Origin: Silicimonas sp963779765
GTDB lineage: Bacteria; Pseudomonadota; Alphaproteobacteria; Rhodobacterales; Rhodobacteraceae
Length of the DNA: 64,000 nucleotides
Reading direction: 5' to 3'
Assembly: GCA_963779765.1 (NCBI GenBank)
Contig: CAVZZP010000001.1
Coordinates: 186,001 to 250,000, forward strand
Under the pieces are notes generated by a model that saw only the letters and a program-made list of their open reading frames with translations, was not told the DNA's origin and searched no databases. Within the stretch, counting starts at the first letter, position 1. Every line of letters begins with the position of its first letter. A program made the position numbers and the translations under genes. Shown piece after piece: positions 43,646 to 52,833 of this stretch.

Positions 43646-44319
43646 GACCCCACCGTCGCAGAGGGCTTGCCCATCAACTCCGAATACGCAGCAAGGCCGT
43701 CCTCCAGGCGGTCGAAGTAGGTGGCCACACCGTTCTCGATCAGCAGGGCCGCCTCGCAGTATTCCCTCAGGCCCGCTTCAGAGTGCGTTGCCATGATGAC
43801 CTGGGCATGGCTTAGTCTGTCTCGGAAAGCATGTCGGCACTTTTCCCGAAACCGGGCGTCACCAACGCCGATGATTTCGTCAACGAGATAGCGATCAAAT
43901 TTGACCGCCATGCTGACGGAGAACGCAAGGCGCGCGCGCATACCTTGCGAATAGGTACGTACTGGAAGGTCGAACAAATCGCTGAGTTCTGCGAACTCTT
44001 CTACCTCAGCAACCAGCCGTCCGACGTCCATTTCGTATATCCTCGCCACGAAACAAGCGTTCTGTCTTCCGGAAAGCAAAGGATGAAACGCTCCGCCATA
44101 AGCCAGGGTCCAACTCGTCCGGCCGGTTACGACGACCCTGCCCTTGTTCGGAGCAAGCGACCCGGCCATCAGGCTGATGAGAGTTGACTTGCCAGCCCCG
44201 TTCTTGCCCAAGATCGCGATATTCTTGTCGTCCGGCAATTCGAAGGAAATATTGTCCAGGACCAACTTGCGGACCCGGCCAACCTTGAAGGTCTTTGTCA
44301 CGTTCTGGAACGCTATCAC
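43642..44319 (-). CDS. kpsT: Capsule polysaccharide exporter ATPase (KpsT/RkpS-type)
   Basis: A 225-residue ABC ATPase of the ABC-2 polysaccharide export group. Walker A is AILGKNGAGKSTLISLMAG, the signature is TYSQGMRARLAFSVSMAVKF (SQGM instead of SGGQ, typical of KpsT) and Walker B is RYLVDEIIGVGDARFREKC, again the KpsT form. It energises export of the finished, lipid-linked polysaccharide across the inner membrane with the permease encoded divergently at 44632. GTG 44319 gives the normal family start (FQNVTKTFKVG); a TTG at 44373 would add 18 unlike residues. No C-terminal carbohydrate-binding domain is present, so it is the KpsT rather than the Wzt type. Confidence 0.9.
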   Translation of the reverse strand: MIAFQNVTKTFKVGRVRKLVLDNISFELPDDKNIAILGKNGAGKSTLISLMAGSLAPNKGRVVVTGRTSWTLAYGGAFHPLLSGRQNACFVARIYEMDVGRLVAEVEEFAELSDLFDLPVRTYSQGMRARLAFSVSMAVKFDRYLVDEIIGVGDARFREKCRHAFRDRLSHAQVIMATHSEAGLREYCEAALLIENGVATYFDRLEDGLAAYSELMGKPSATVGS

Positions 44320-44631
44320 GCAGGGACCCCAAAACAGCGGACATCGCGGAGGGCATTGCGTTCGCTCGGACAAACATACTGAGGCACACGGGCGCGAAGA
44401 TTATCCAGTGTTCCCATTTTGAATACAATGGGCGCGGATGAGGCCAAAAATTGCCGATCTCGAAGCAGAGTCTCGAGCGTGAGACAGGACTCTGCCGATT
44501 CGATTGACAACACTTCCACTGTCACTCACCCTAATATATTGAGTACAAGCGTAATCCCAGCAGGACCCGTAGGACAAGATTGCTGGTCAATTCAATTGAA
44601 GTCAATTCCTTATACGGGGCTGGATAATTTG
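44320..44631. promoter_or_regulatory. Divergent region between kpsT- and kpsM-type genes
   Basis: 312 bp without a convincing gene, though the kpsM frame stays open through most of it. TTGACA at 44504-44509 is a perfect -35 hexamer, but the nearest -10 like sequence, TAATAT at 44532-44537, is 22 bp away. The stretch near 44525-44560 is AT-rich. Exact promoters are unclear. Confidence 0.35.
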
Positions 44632-45408
44632 ATGAGCACGGGGTTCCGGAGATTTTCCGCCGTAATCCGCGCCCTGATAATCAGGGAAGCCGCGACCCGT
44701 TACGGACGTTCTTTCGGCGGATACGCCTGGGCTTTCATCGAACCAACGCTGATCATCGTTGTGCTTGGCTATATCTTTCACTCCTACTTCGGCGAACCGC
44801 CCTTGGGAAACAGCTTTGCTCTGTTTTACTGCACCGGCCTTGTTCCGTTTGTCGTATTTTCCGAGATCGCTGGTCAGACAGGCAACGCCCTTATTCAGAA
44901 CAAGCCACTTCTGAACCTCCGCCCGGTGACGCCGATCGACACCATAGTTTCCCGTTTTATTCTTTCCTTCTGCACACTTGGCTTTGTCTCTCTGGTGGTC
45001 TTCTGCCTTGTCTTGGGTCTGACTGATGAGCCATACATGATCGCCTGGGCGCCACTGGTTGCTGGAATACTAGGCGCGGCCTTCTTGGGCTTGGGTGTCG
45101 GTTCAGTGAACGCAGTGCTCTTTGCTGTCTTGCCCACCTGGCGGAACATCTGGAACATCGTCCATCGCCCGCTGTTTCTGATTTCAGGTATCTTCTTCTT
45201 GTATGAGCGACTGCCATTGGAGCTGCAGAGTGTGATTTTCTGGAATCCCCTTTTGCACTCAATCTCCTTAACGAGAGCTGGTTTTTATGAGCAGTATGAC
45301 CCATCCTGGGTCGCCCTGAGTTTCATGTTCGGCATCGGGTTATTGGGTATGATCACCGCTTCGATCAGCTTACTTGCGCTTGGAAATCGGGTTGTTGAAA
45401 ACCTATGA
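44632..45408 (+). CDS. kpsM: Capsule polysaccharide exporter permease (KpsM/RkpT-type)
   Basis: A 258-residue inner-membrane ABC-2 permease with six predicted membrane segments, the same size as KpsM. The N-terminal amphipathic stretch RALIIREAATRYGRSFGGYAW is the KpsM/Wzm signature, and GVGSVNAVLFAVLPTWRNIW plus SGIFFLYERLP and NPLLHSISLTRAGFY complete the family pattern. It forms the export channel with the KpsT-type ATPase encoded on the other strand. ATG 44632 is chosen by comparison with family length; the frame extends 71 codons upstream with low-complexity, Ser/Thr-rich sequence unlike a permease. No ribosome site is strong. Confidence 0.88.
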   Translation: MSTGFRRFSAVIRALIIREAATRYGRSFGGYAWAFIEPTLIIVVLGYIFHSYFGEPPLGNSFALFYCTGLVPFVVFSEIAGQTGNALIQNKPLLNLRPVTPIDTIVSRFILSFCTLGFVSLVVFCLVLGLTDEPYMIAWAPLVAGILGAAFLGLGVGSVNAVLFAVLPTWRNIWNIVHRPLFLISGIFFLYERLPLELQSVIFWNPLLHSISLTRAGFYEQYDPSWVALSFMFGIGLLGMITASISLLALGNRVVENL

Positions 45409-45523
45409 GGTATTGCTTCATGAGTTCCCGAGTTAATCTTTTCTTTTCCTCGCTAGGCAGCCCGGTTGACAGGTTGGCGAATCGGTGAGACCGTAGATTT
45501 GTTTTTTGTTTGGGGTTGGGTTT

Positions 45524-47245
45524 ATGAGTTCGAATGGTGCTCGCCATATAAAGTCGTTGGGGGGAGCTGCACGCAACGGTCGGGTGCTCTTTACGGGCGC
45601 TCTGACGTTCAGCGTCTTCGTGAATATCCTGATGCTGACCGGGCCGTTGTTCATGCTTCAGGTCTACGACCGTGTTCTTGGATCGCGCTCTGAAGAAACG
45701 CTTATCGCTCTGTCTCTTCTTGTTGCCGCGCTCTACTTCCTGATGGCCGTTCTCGACTTCGCGCGTGGCCGCGTCCTGGCAAGGATCGGGCTACGCATTC
45801 ACCAGGCAATCGAGGAAGATCTGGTTCGCGTCGTGGTGAAGTTGGCCAAGCACAGCCCGGTTCACCGACATGCGCTGCGCGACCTGGAGAATGTCGGAGG
45901 GTTCATGGCGTCGCCGGCCCTTCTGGCCGTGCTTGACCTGCCGTTCACGCCCATCTTCTTTCTAGCGATCTTCATCTTTCATCCCATCCTCGGCTGGCTG
46001 GGTGTGGCCGGCGGCGCGGTGCTGATTACGCTTACGCTTGCCAACCAGTTGATCACGTCCAGGAAAACCCGCAGCGCGAACCTTCATTCCGAGGCCGCGC
46101 ATTCTTTCGCCAGCGAGGCGATGAAGGCGAGTGATATCGTCCAAGCACAAGGTATGCTGGAAAATGTCGTCGGGCGCTGGCAACAGAAGCAACACAAGGC
46201 GATGCATGCGTCGCTGTTCGCGGCGGACTGGACCGGCAGCTTTACCTCATTCACGAAGGCAAGCAGACTGTTCCTGCAATCAGCGATGCTGGGCGTAGGT
46301 GCATATCTCGTTCTTGAGAACGAAATCACGGCTGGCGGCATGATAGCGGGTACCATCCTCTTGGGCCGCGCGCTTGCGCCGGTCGAACAACTGCTTGGTC
46401 AGTGGAGCATTGTTCAGCGCTTCCGGCATTCATGGAAGTCGATCAATAAGATCCTGGCAACGAGTCCCATCGAGCCGCCGAAGACCAAGCTGCCCGTGCC
46501 CGCTGCCATCCTGGACGTCCGCGCAATCTCGGTCATCCCGCCAATGGGAAAGCAGCCCACACTCCGGCACATTACGTTCCGCGTCGAGCCAGGTACGGCA
46601 CTTGGCATCATCGGACGCAGCGGTTCGGGCAAGTCCACACTTGCCAAGGCGCTGGTAGGCTTATGGCCGCCGGCCGCAGGCGAGATTCGTCTCGGCGGAG
46701 CGACACTGGATCAATATGATGCCGAGATCCTGGGCCAACGGATCGGTTACCTGCCGCAGTCGGTGAGCCTTCTATCGGGCACGGTGGCTGACAACATTGC
46801 ACGGATGTCGACCGAACCTGATGCGGGCGCCGTCGTCGCGGCTGCCAGGCAGGCGAATGCTCATGAGATGATCATGCAGCTTCCAAGAGGCTACGACACG
46901 GTCATCGGGGACGATTTCACCCAGTTGTCTGGCGGGCAACTGCAGCGCATCGCTCTGGCGCGTGCCTTTTATTGCGATCCGGTGCTGCTGGTTCTGGATG
47001 AACCGAACTCGGCGCTGGACGCCGAAGGTTCCGATGCGTTGAACAAGGCAATCCAGGCTTTCAAGGCTTCGGAACGTTCAGTGATCGTGATGACCCATCG
47101 TCCGACCGCGATCTCGGAATGCGACAACCTGCTTATCCTCGTGAATGGCGTCGTCTCCGAGTACGGCACCCGCGATGAAGTTCTCGAACGCCGAACGACG
47201 AACGCCAGCAAGATCCTGAGCTCCATTGAGAAGGTTAATCCGTGA
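45524..47245 (+). CDS. Type I secretion system ATPase/permease (PrtD-like)
   Basis: A 573-residue half-transporter with an N-terminal membrane domain (five to six segments, starting FSVFVNILMLTGPLFMLQVY DRVLGSRSEETL) and a C-terminal ABC ATPase. Walker A is IIGRSGSGKSTLAKALVGLW, the signature is LSGGQLQRIALARAF and Walker B is VLLVLDEPNSALDAEG. It is of the PrtD/AprD type, without the N-terminal C39-like domain of HlyB, and such systems export RTX proteins in one step from cytoplasm to outside. ATG 45524 follows GGGGTTGGG. The adaptor gene overlaps its stop. The likely cargo is the RTX peroxidase at 23.3-28.4 kb. The outer-membrane TolC partner is not in the window. Confidence 0.92.
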   Translation: MSSNGARHIKSLGGAARNGRVLFTGALTFSVFVNILMLTGPLFMLQVYDRVLGSRSEETLIALSLLVAALYFLMAVLDFARGRVLARIGLRIHQAIEEDLVRVVVKLAKHSPVHRHALRDLENVGGFMASPALLAVLDLPFTPIFFLAIFIFHPILGWLGVAGGAVLITLTLANQLITSRKTRSANLHSEAAHSFASEAMKASDIVQAQGMLENVVGRWQQKQHKAMHASLFAADWTGSFTSFTKASRLFLQSAMLGVGAYLVLENEITAGGMIAGTILLGRALAPVEQLLGQWSIVQRFRHSWKSINKILATSPIEPPKTKLPVPAAILDVRAISVIPPMGKQPTLRHITFRVEPGTALGIIGRSGSGKSTLAKALVGLWPPAAGEIRLGGATLDQYDAEILGQRIGYLPQSVSLLSGTVADNIARMSTEPDAGAVVAAARQANAHEMIMQLPRGYDTVIGDDFTQLSGGQLQRIALARAFYCDPVLLVLDEPNSALDAEGSDALNKAIQAFKASERSVIVMTHRPTAISECDNLLILVNGVVSEYGTRDEVLERRTTNASKILSSIEKVNP

Positions 47246-48552
47246 TGGCTAGCAAAGTGCAGGGGACGGGCGATCGCGCATGGATGGCGATGCTTACCGG
47301 CGTCATGGCCCTAGTCGCCTTGATCGGTGGTTTGGGCTACTGGAGCGTGACCGCTCAGCTCGCCGGCGCCGTGGTAGCACCAGGGATCATTCGCGTTGAA
47401 TCCAATCGTCAAATTCTCCAGCACCCGGACGGAGGCGTTGTTGGGGAAATCCTTGCCAAGGATGGTGACCGCGTTGACGCCGGCGAGGTCCTGATAAGGT
47501 TCGATGCCACCAAGCTTCAGTTGGAGCTGAACGTCGTCCAGGGTCAACTGTACGAAATCGCAGCCCGGGTGGCACGCCTCGAGGCAGAACGCGACCACAT
47601 GCCTGACGTCGTCTTTCCCGACGACTTGCGTCAGGTTGCAGAGACCAACGAGGCTGTTCGTGACCAGATCGAAGGCCAGCTTCAACAGTTCCGGGCGACT
47701 TTGCGCGCGTACAACCAAGAACAGAAGTTGTTGAACGAAACGACCAATCAGCTTGAAGATCGGGTTAGAGGCCTGATCGCTCAACTGAAGTCCGTCGACA
47801 TGCGTAGCGAGATCGTGGCTGTCGAACTTGGGAACAAGCGATCGCTTTTCGAACGTGGGCTGTCGCTAAGCTCGATCGTCGCAGAGATGGAGCTGGAGAA
47901 AGCTTCGCTTATCGGCGAGCGCGGCAGAATTATCGCCGAGATCGCCGAGCACAAGGGTCAGGTTGCTGCGGTCGGCATTCAACGCGTCAAGCTGGAAACC
48001 GACCGGTCCGGCATGGCCATCCAGCGCCTGCGGGATCTACAGTATTCTGTGATCGAGTTGACCGAACGGCGCAAGGAACTGGTGGAGGCCTTGAGCCGAT
48101 TAGATGTAAGAGCCCCTGTCTCGGGCGTGGTCTATGGTTCGAAAGTGCACGCGCTTCAGTCGGTAGTGAGGCCGGCGGACACGATCATGTATATCGTGCC
48201 TCAAGATCAGAACCTCGTCATCGTGACCCGGATCCTGACGTCAGACATCGATCAGGTTTCAGTCGGCCAAGATGCAACCTTGCGATTCACGTCATTCAAC
48301 CAACGACAGACTCCGGAGCTTGGCGGGGTCGTCTCGTTCGTCGCCGCCGACGCGACGACCGACGAAGGGACCGGACAATCGTACTACGTGGTCGAGATGC
48401 TTCCCAAGGCAGAGGAATTCGAACGACTGGAAGGTCAGGTGCTGTTGCCCGGAATGCCGGTCGAAGGCTTCATCCAGACGGATACCCGCACTCCCTTAGC
48501 CTATCTTACAAGACCGTTGACCGATTACTTTGAACGCGCGTTCCGTGGATAG
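47245..48552 (+). CDS. Type I secretion membrane-fusion protein (HlyD/PrtE-like)
   Basis: A 435-residue adaptor with one N-terminal membrane anchor (MLTGVMALVALIGGLGYW), a biotinyl-lipoyl-like half-motif (LQHPDGGVVGEILAKDGDRV DAGEVL), a long coiled-coil hairpin at about residues 85-285, the matching lipoyl half (LDVRAPVSGVVYGSKVHAL) and a C-terminal beta-barrel. It bridges the PrtD-like ATPase and an outer-membrane TolC channel. ATG 47245 shares its A with the preceding TGA (TGATG), so translation is coupled. It ends 6 bp from the convergent DUF1501 gene. Confidence 0.92.
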   Translation: MASKVQGTGDRAWMAMLTGVMALVALIGGLGYWSVTAQLAGAVVAPGIIRVESNRQILQHPDGGVVGEILAKDGDRVDAGEVLIRFDATKLQLELNVVQGQLYEIAARVARLEAERDHMPDVVFPDDLRQVAETNEAVRDQIEGQLQQFRATLRAYNQEQKLLNETTNQLEDRVRGLIAQLKSVDMRSEIVAVELGNKRSLFERGLSLSSIVAEMELEKASLIGERGRIIAEIAEHKGQVAAVGIQRVKLETDRSGMAIQRLRDLQYSVIELTERRKELVEALSRLDVRAPVSGVVYGSKVHALQSVVRPADTIMYIVPQDQNLVIVTRILTSDIDQVSVGQDATLRFTSFNQRQTPELGGVVSFVAADATTDEGTGQSYYVVEMLPKAEEFERLEGQVLLPGMPVEGFIQTDTRTPLAYLTRPLTDYFERAFRG

Positions 48553-48558
48553 ACAGCT

Positions 48559-49836
48559 TCAGGTCGCAGATTTGCCGAAGAGATGGTGATCTTTGAAGGC
48601 GTGCTGCGGGAAAACACGCGCGATCAGGCTTTCGGGCACGCCCATATGGCGCACCATGATTTCACCGACTAGATCACGGTAGTCGACCAAGGTTGGAATG
48701 CCGAACTCGGACTCCGCACCTAGAACAGTCTGGTCCAGAGTGGGCACGTCGTCAGCGAAGCCCGTCCTGATCGATCCGCCGAAAGCGATCCAGGCCCCGG
48801 CACGGCCATGATCGGTGCCGCGAGAGCCGTTCTCGCGGATAGTTCGGCCAAACTCGGTACCAAGCAACACGACGACATCGTCCATGTCAGGCCCAAGCTC
48901 TCTGTAAAAGGTCGCAAGGTCCCGCGCCCCTTCGCGGAGCGCCGCGTTGAACCTGCCCGCGCCCTGCCTTGCGTGGGAATCCCAGCCAGCTTTCCAGTCG
49001 ATTGACGCGACTTCAAGGGGAATGCCTGCTTTCAGCAGGTCAGACACAAGTCGAAGTCCGCGACCCAAAGACGTGTCCGAATAGTCGGCCGCCCCGCTGT
49101 CCTGTGCGGTCGCGCGCCGCGCCATCTCGATGGTCTCCAGAAGGACGAGTTGTTCTTCGCGAACACTCTGCTCGAAAACCGACAAGCCGTCGTCGGGCAT
49201 GGCGACCTCTCGCAACATTGCCGTCAGCTGGTTGTCGTCGCATCCTTCACCACCGCAAAAATCCGTGGTTTCGAGTGTGAAGCGCGAGGCATCGGCGATC
49301 GAGGGCACGGGAATGTCGCCACTCAACTCGGGACTCATGGCGGACTTCCCCAGGACGGCCGCCCGAAGGACGTGATCGTTGCGAGATACGACGCTGAGGT
49401 AGCGATTGAGGTACCCGCTAACGACGTCGCTTTTCATCCCGGCGCCGATCCAGCGCTGGCAGTCAAAATGGGATCGGTTGGACTCGGAAAATGCCGTCGC
49501 GGGAGAAACCATCATCCGTCCGTCGGTCCAGATTTCCATCAAGGGCTCGAGGTTCGGGTTTAACGCGCGGGTGGCTCCACGTTCCATGATAATCGCCGAT
49601 CTGTCACCGTGACCGGGCGGGGCCCAGGCGATATTTGGACGGACTTTTCGATAGTAGGAGTCATGGACCATCGGGAAGAGCTCAAGCCCGTCTGAGCCCC
49701 CCGGCATGAAAATCTTCACCAGGGTCTTTCCGGACAATGTTTGGCCGAAGCTGAACTTCGGCGAACCGGTGACGCCCGCCATTGATGCCGCGGCGAGCGA
49801 CAGCGAGGACTTCAGAAACTTTCTTCGAGTTGTCAC
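48559..49836 (-). CDS. DUF1501 protein with Tat signal
   Basis: A 425-residue exported protein. The N terminus TTRRKFLKSSLSLAAASMAG is a twin-arginine signal (RRKFLK), so it is exported folded. The DUF1501 fold is alkaline-phosphatase/sulfatase-like; visible blocks are KIFMPGGSDGLELFPMVHD, NRSHFDCQRWIGAGM and, near the C terminus, GTEFGRTIRENGSRGTDHGR, where Asp and His could bind metal. Its function is not known. GTG 49836 is set by the signal peptide and by a GAGG site that overlaps the stop of the DUF1800 gene. DUF1800 and DUF1501 genes occur side by side in very many bacteria, which implies a shared role at the cell surface. Confidence 0.87.
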   Translation of the reverse strand: MTTRRKFLKSSLSLAAASMAGVTGSPKFSFGQTLSGKTLVKIFMPGGSDGLELFPMVHDSYYRKVRPNIAWAPPGHGDRSAIIMERGATRALNPNLEPLMEIWTDGRMMVSPATAFSESNRSHFDCQRWIGAGMKSDVVSGYLNRYLSVVSRNDHVLRAAVLGKSAMSPELSGDIPVPSIADASRFTLETTDFCGGEGCDDNQLTAMLREVAMPDDGLSVFEQSVREEQLVLLETIEMARRATAQDSGAADYSDTSLGRGLRLVSDLLKAGIPLEVASIDWKAGWDSHARQGAGRFNAALREGARDLATFYRELGPDMDDVVVLLGTEFGRTIRENGSRGTDHGRAGAWIAFGGSIRTGFADDVPTLDQTVLGAESEFGIPTLVDYRDLVGEIMVRHMGVPESLIARVFPQHAFKDHHLFGKSAT

Positions 49837-49847
49837 TTTCGCTAGCC

Positions 49848-51830
49848 TCACTGAAGTTGAAAGCTGGGCATGACTAGAACAGCGCGCCACGCAAGGCGGA
49901 CGCGATCCGCTTCGTTGCCATCAAGGGGGCTGAAACGATCGTCATCGCCCTTCAGAATTTCGACGATGTGGTCGAACTCCGCCTGCCTGAAACGGTCGCC
50001 CGTTGCTGTCGAAAGTAGATAGGCTGCCACGACCTCAGCCGTCTCGAGTTCGTTCTGATAGATGAATTGCGTCGTCTTGAAGCCATACCGGTTCTCTACG
50101 CCGAACCGATTTATCGCAACCTGATAGATCGCCTGCTTCGAGGCCGTCGTGTTCCACGCATCCAACTCCTCGGGCTCGCCTGCAGGATTGCTCGTTGTCA
50201 CAGGGAACATCCCACCGTCGCGGACGATCTTGGCTAGGATCATGGCCAGGTCTCGGACCTGCGCCCCCTCGGGAGACAACGCGAGGAAGCGTGCGACGGA
50301 CGCCGAGTACTCGTAGGGTGTCTTACCCTTGTTTCGTTGATACTCGACCGTCGTGATGTACGATGGATCCTTCAGGATTGCTTCAAGTATCGAGCGAATA
50401 TCTCCGTCGGTCACGAGCCATGTGATACTGCAGGAATCCACGAAGTGCTGCGGCGGGATGTCCGCGACCAAGAGCTTTACGATCTTGCCGCAGACGAACG
50501 ACGAGGTCGCAGGCTGCGACGCAAGGAAGGCAAGTAGCTCTCGCCCCTCCTGGTATCCCTCGGTGCCGTCCCGTCCAATGATCACGCCGGGGCGAAAGCT
50601 GAGCGTCTTGTTGCCGGAGTCGTGCCGTAGCGGACGGTATCTGAACTCAAAACGCGGAACTGCCGCTGGATCGGCTTGTTCGATCTCGGCGTAGTGCCAG
50701 CCTGTAAATATACGGGCTACTTCCGCGACATCCTGCTCGGTGTAGTCGGCTATTGCACCCAAGGTATGCAATTCAAGCAGCTCGCGCGCGTAGTTCTCGT
50801 TCAGCTTCCCTGCCGAGCTTTCATCGTTGTCCAGAAACTGCGCCATCAGGGGACTGCGAGCGCTATAGACCAGCAGATCCTTGAACCGGCCGAGCGCATT
50901 CTCCTGGTAGAAGGCGCGATCGTCAAACATCTGCAGATGGATGCGCGAACTGTCCTTGTAAGCTGCGTGGAAGTGATTGGCCCAGAACAGCGCCATAACC
51001 TCACGCAGTTGCCTGTCGCTAAACACAGCGTGGGTTAGCTGATAGCCCAGAACGTCCGTGCTGAACTTCCAGAAATTCTCTTCATGAAAGTTCACAATCT
51101 CGTCGACGGCCAGTGTTTTGACGCCCGAGTTTTCGATCCGGGTATCGTTGAGCTGCTCGTCGACGAACGCTTCGAAGCCGATCTCTTGCAAGCGGGCATA
51201 GAGCGCTGCATTCCCACCGAAAGTCAGTCGCGACATCGCTTGGGAAATGCCGTCGCCTACGGACGCCGCTGCCACCTGATAGACGACCGGACGCGAAGCG
51301 AGCTTTGAGTTCCCGTCGGAACGCGCCACAAGCCTAATCTCAATGTTGTCGCCATCGGCAAAGTCACTCTCGAACAGGCGAACCGCAAATTGGCGAGTTT
51401 TCGGGCCGACATCGACCGTGGTCTTTCGGCCCACTGGCATGATTTCTGTCTCGACAACGTCGAACCCGGATCCCGCCGATACCGCGCCGTACAAGGTCGT
51501 CCCTGTTCGGGCGACGACACCCTCTCGATTTCCATAGGGCGCGAGCTCGATCAAACCCTTTGGCGTGAACGGCTTGGGCGGGAGACTAGGTCCGATGGAG
51601 GCATACGGCGGCAGGATGTCCAGAGTATCGGTGTCCGCCTTTGGCATCCGCGCTGCAAGCGGTGTTACGCTTGTGACAGGACCCACAACCCTGGGCTGCG
51701 GGCGCTTCTCGGACAAGGCATCGGTGGCTGACTGCGCAGGCAGCGCAATCGTGGCAAAGACCACGCACGCGACACGAAAGAACGGGCGCGCGGCCAAACA
51801 CAGATGGCCCACAGGTTTGAAATGAAGCAC
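49848..51830 (-). CDS. DUF1800 protein, exported
   Basis: A 660-residue protein with an N-terminal signal peptide (FFRVACVVFATIALPAQSA). The DUF1800 hallmark LNENYARELLELHTLGAIAD is near residue 355, followed by YTEQDVAEVARIFTGWHY and, later, CGKIVKLLVADIPPQHFVD. The N-terminal 200 residues are an added, Pro- and Val-rich beta region without known family. Function of the family is unknown. It is upstream of, and almost overlapping, the DUF1501 gene, so both form one operon. GTG 51830 has GGAGG nine bases upstream. A TTAA-N7-TTAA site lies about 125 bp before it. Confidence 0.87.
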   Translation of the reverse strand: MLHFKPVGHLCLAARPFFRVACVVFATIALPAQSATDALSEKRPQPRVVGPVTSVTPLAARMPKADTDTLDILPPYASIGPSLPPKPFTPKGLIELAPYGNREGVVARTGTTLYGAVSAGSGFDVVETEIMPVGRKTTVDVGPKTRQFAVRLFESDFADGDNIEIRLVARSDGNSKLASRPVVYQVAAASVGDGISQAMSRLTFGGNAALYARLQEIGFEAFVDEQLNDTRIENSGVKTLAVDEIVNFHEENFWKFSTDVLGYQLTHAVFSDRQLREVMALFWANHFHAAYKDSSRIHLQMFDDRAFYQENALGRFKDLLVYSARSPLMAQFLDNDESSAGKLNENYARELLELHTLGAIADYTEQDVAEVARIFTGWHYAEIEQADPAAVPRFEFRYRPLRHDSGNKTLSFRPGVIIGRDGTEGYQEGRELLAFLASQPATSSFVCGKIVKLLVADIPPQHFVDSCSITWLVTDGDIRSILEAILKDPSYITTVEYQRNKGKTPYEYSASVARFLALSPEGAQVRDLAMILAKIVRDGGMFPVTTSNPAGEPEELDAWNTTASKQAIYQVAINRFGVENRYGFKTTQFIYQNELETAEVVAAYLLSTATGDRFRQAEFDHIVEILKGDDDRFSPLDGNEADRVRLAWRAVLVMPSFQLQ

Positions 51831-51952
51831 GAAATTGACCTCCGTTCCCGCAGAATGCGGTCAACGTAGCGCCCCTCGAACCCACCAGCGTATTTCCTCG
51901 GAAACCAGGCCACACGAGCGTCGTTGATACGACGCACTGGATTACACAATAA

Positions 51953-51967
51953 TTAATAGGCCATTAA
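51953..51967. promoter_or_regulatory. CtrA-like site (TTAA-N7-TTAA) upstream of the DUF1800/DUF1501 operon
   Basis: TTAATAGGCCATTAA has the exact half-site spacing, but G instead of the final C. It lies in the 252-bp divergent gap before the DUF1800 gene (leftward) and the yceI-like gene (rightward). Confidence 0.4.
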
Positions 51968-52082
51968 GGGATTGAAGGCGATAAGTTTCCCCAGATGAGC
52001 GTGTTGCCGCCTAAAATCGCTGCCATATCTGCAGAACCGCGCCTGGGCGCGCTGATGCGGGGCGCGAGCCACGCGGAGAATT

Positions 52083-52685
52083 ATGCTATTGTTTTCAACA
52101 TTATGGGGCAGATTTCGAGTGCGAAACATCCTCCTGACGATCCCGTTCGTGATTGGTCTTGCACTAGCTGGTATCGCCGAAGCTGAACCAGTCTCGATCC
52201 AGCGCAGCGACGCCTTGGTCAGTTTCAACTATTCGATAGCAGGCCAAAACGCACGCGGCACCATCCCTTTGGTCGATGCCAACATTGACTTCGACATCGA
52301 CAACTTGGCCTCCATGCGTATTGACGCGGTTTTTGCTGCCGACAATGCCAACGCCGGGATAGCGCCTCTGACTGCGGCCATGCAGGGCCCGGAGCTGCTT
52401 GACACAAAGAGGTTCTCGACGATCCGCTATAACAGCACGGGCGCGCGAGGAACGGCTGAGAAGCTTGAGGTCCTGGGTGAAGTCACGATCCGCGACGTCA
52501 CGCGACCGCTGACCCTTCAAGTCACCATCTCTCCAATAGAAGTCGGCGATGGCTTGCGGAAGTACTCGATCAGAATGACTGGTGCCATAGACCGGAACGC
52601 CTTCGGCGCCTCAGGATACCCCGCCATTCTAGGCGATGTCATCGGCCTGAGCATTATAGCGCGGATCAACGCGGGCGATTCCTGA
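52083..52685 (+). CDS. YceI-family periplasmic lipocalin-like protein
   Basis: A 200-residue protein with a signal peptide (LLTIPFVIGLALAGIAEA, cut before EPVSI) and a YceI beta-barrel: SDALVSFNYSIAGQNARGTI, then DIDNLASMRIDAVF, LLDTKRFSTIRYNSTG and the LEVLGEVTIRDVTRPLTLQV stretch typical of YceI. The family binds polyisoprenoid or other amphipathic molecules in the periplasm. ATG 52083 follows CGGAG; a GTG at 52119 directly before the hydrophobic core is an alternative. Being next to a lipid-anchor and capsule region it might carry a lipid, which is inference. Confidence 0.85.
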   Translation: MLLFSTLWGRFRVRNILLTIPFVIGLALAGIAEAEPVSIQRSDALVSFNYSIAGQNARGTIPLVDANIDFDIDNLASMRIDAVFAADNANAGIAPLTAAMQGPELLDTKRFSTIRYNSTGARGTAEKLEVLGEVTIRDVTRPLTLQVTISPIEVGDGLRKYSIRMTGAIDRNAFGASGYPAILGDVIGLSIIARINAGDS

Positions 52686-52833
52686 ACGACTGGACTCTCC
52701 AAACTGGAAGCAAGTTCGGGACGTGACATTGCGTGGGCCGAACAGCGAGAGATCGTAGCAGTTACGCAACTCATAATTTGAGGCACTCGGACAGAGAAGA
52801 TACGGTACCGTACCAGTAGGGCTGGAGATCAGT

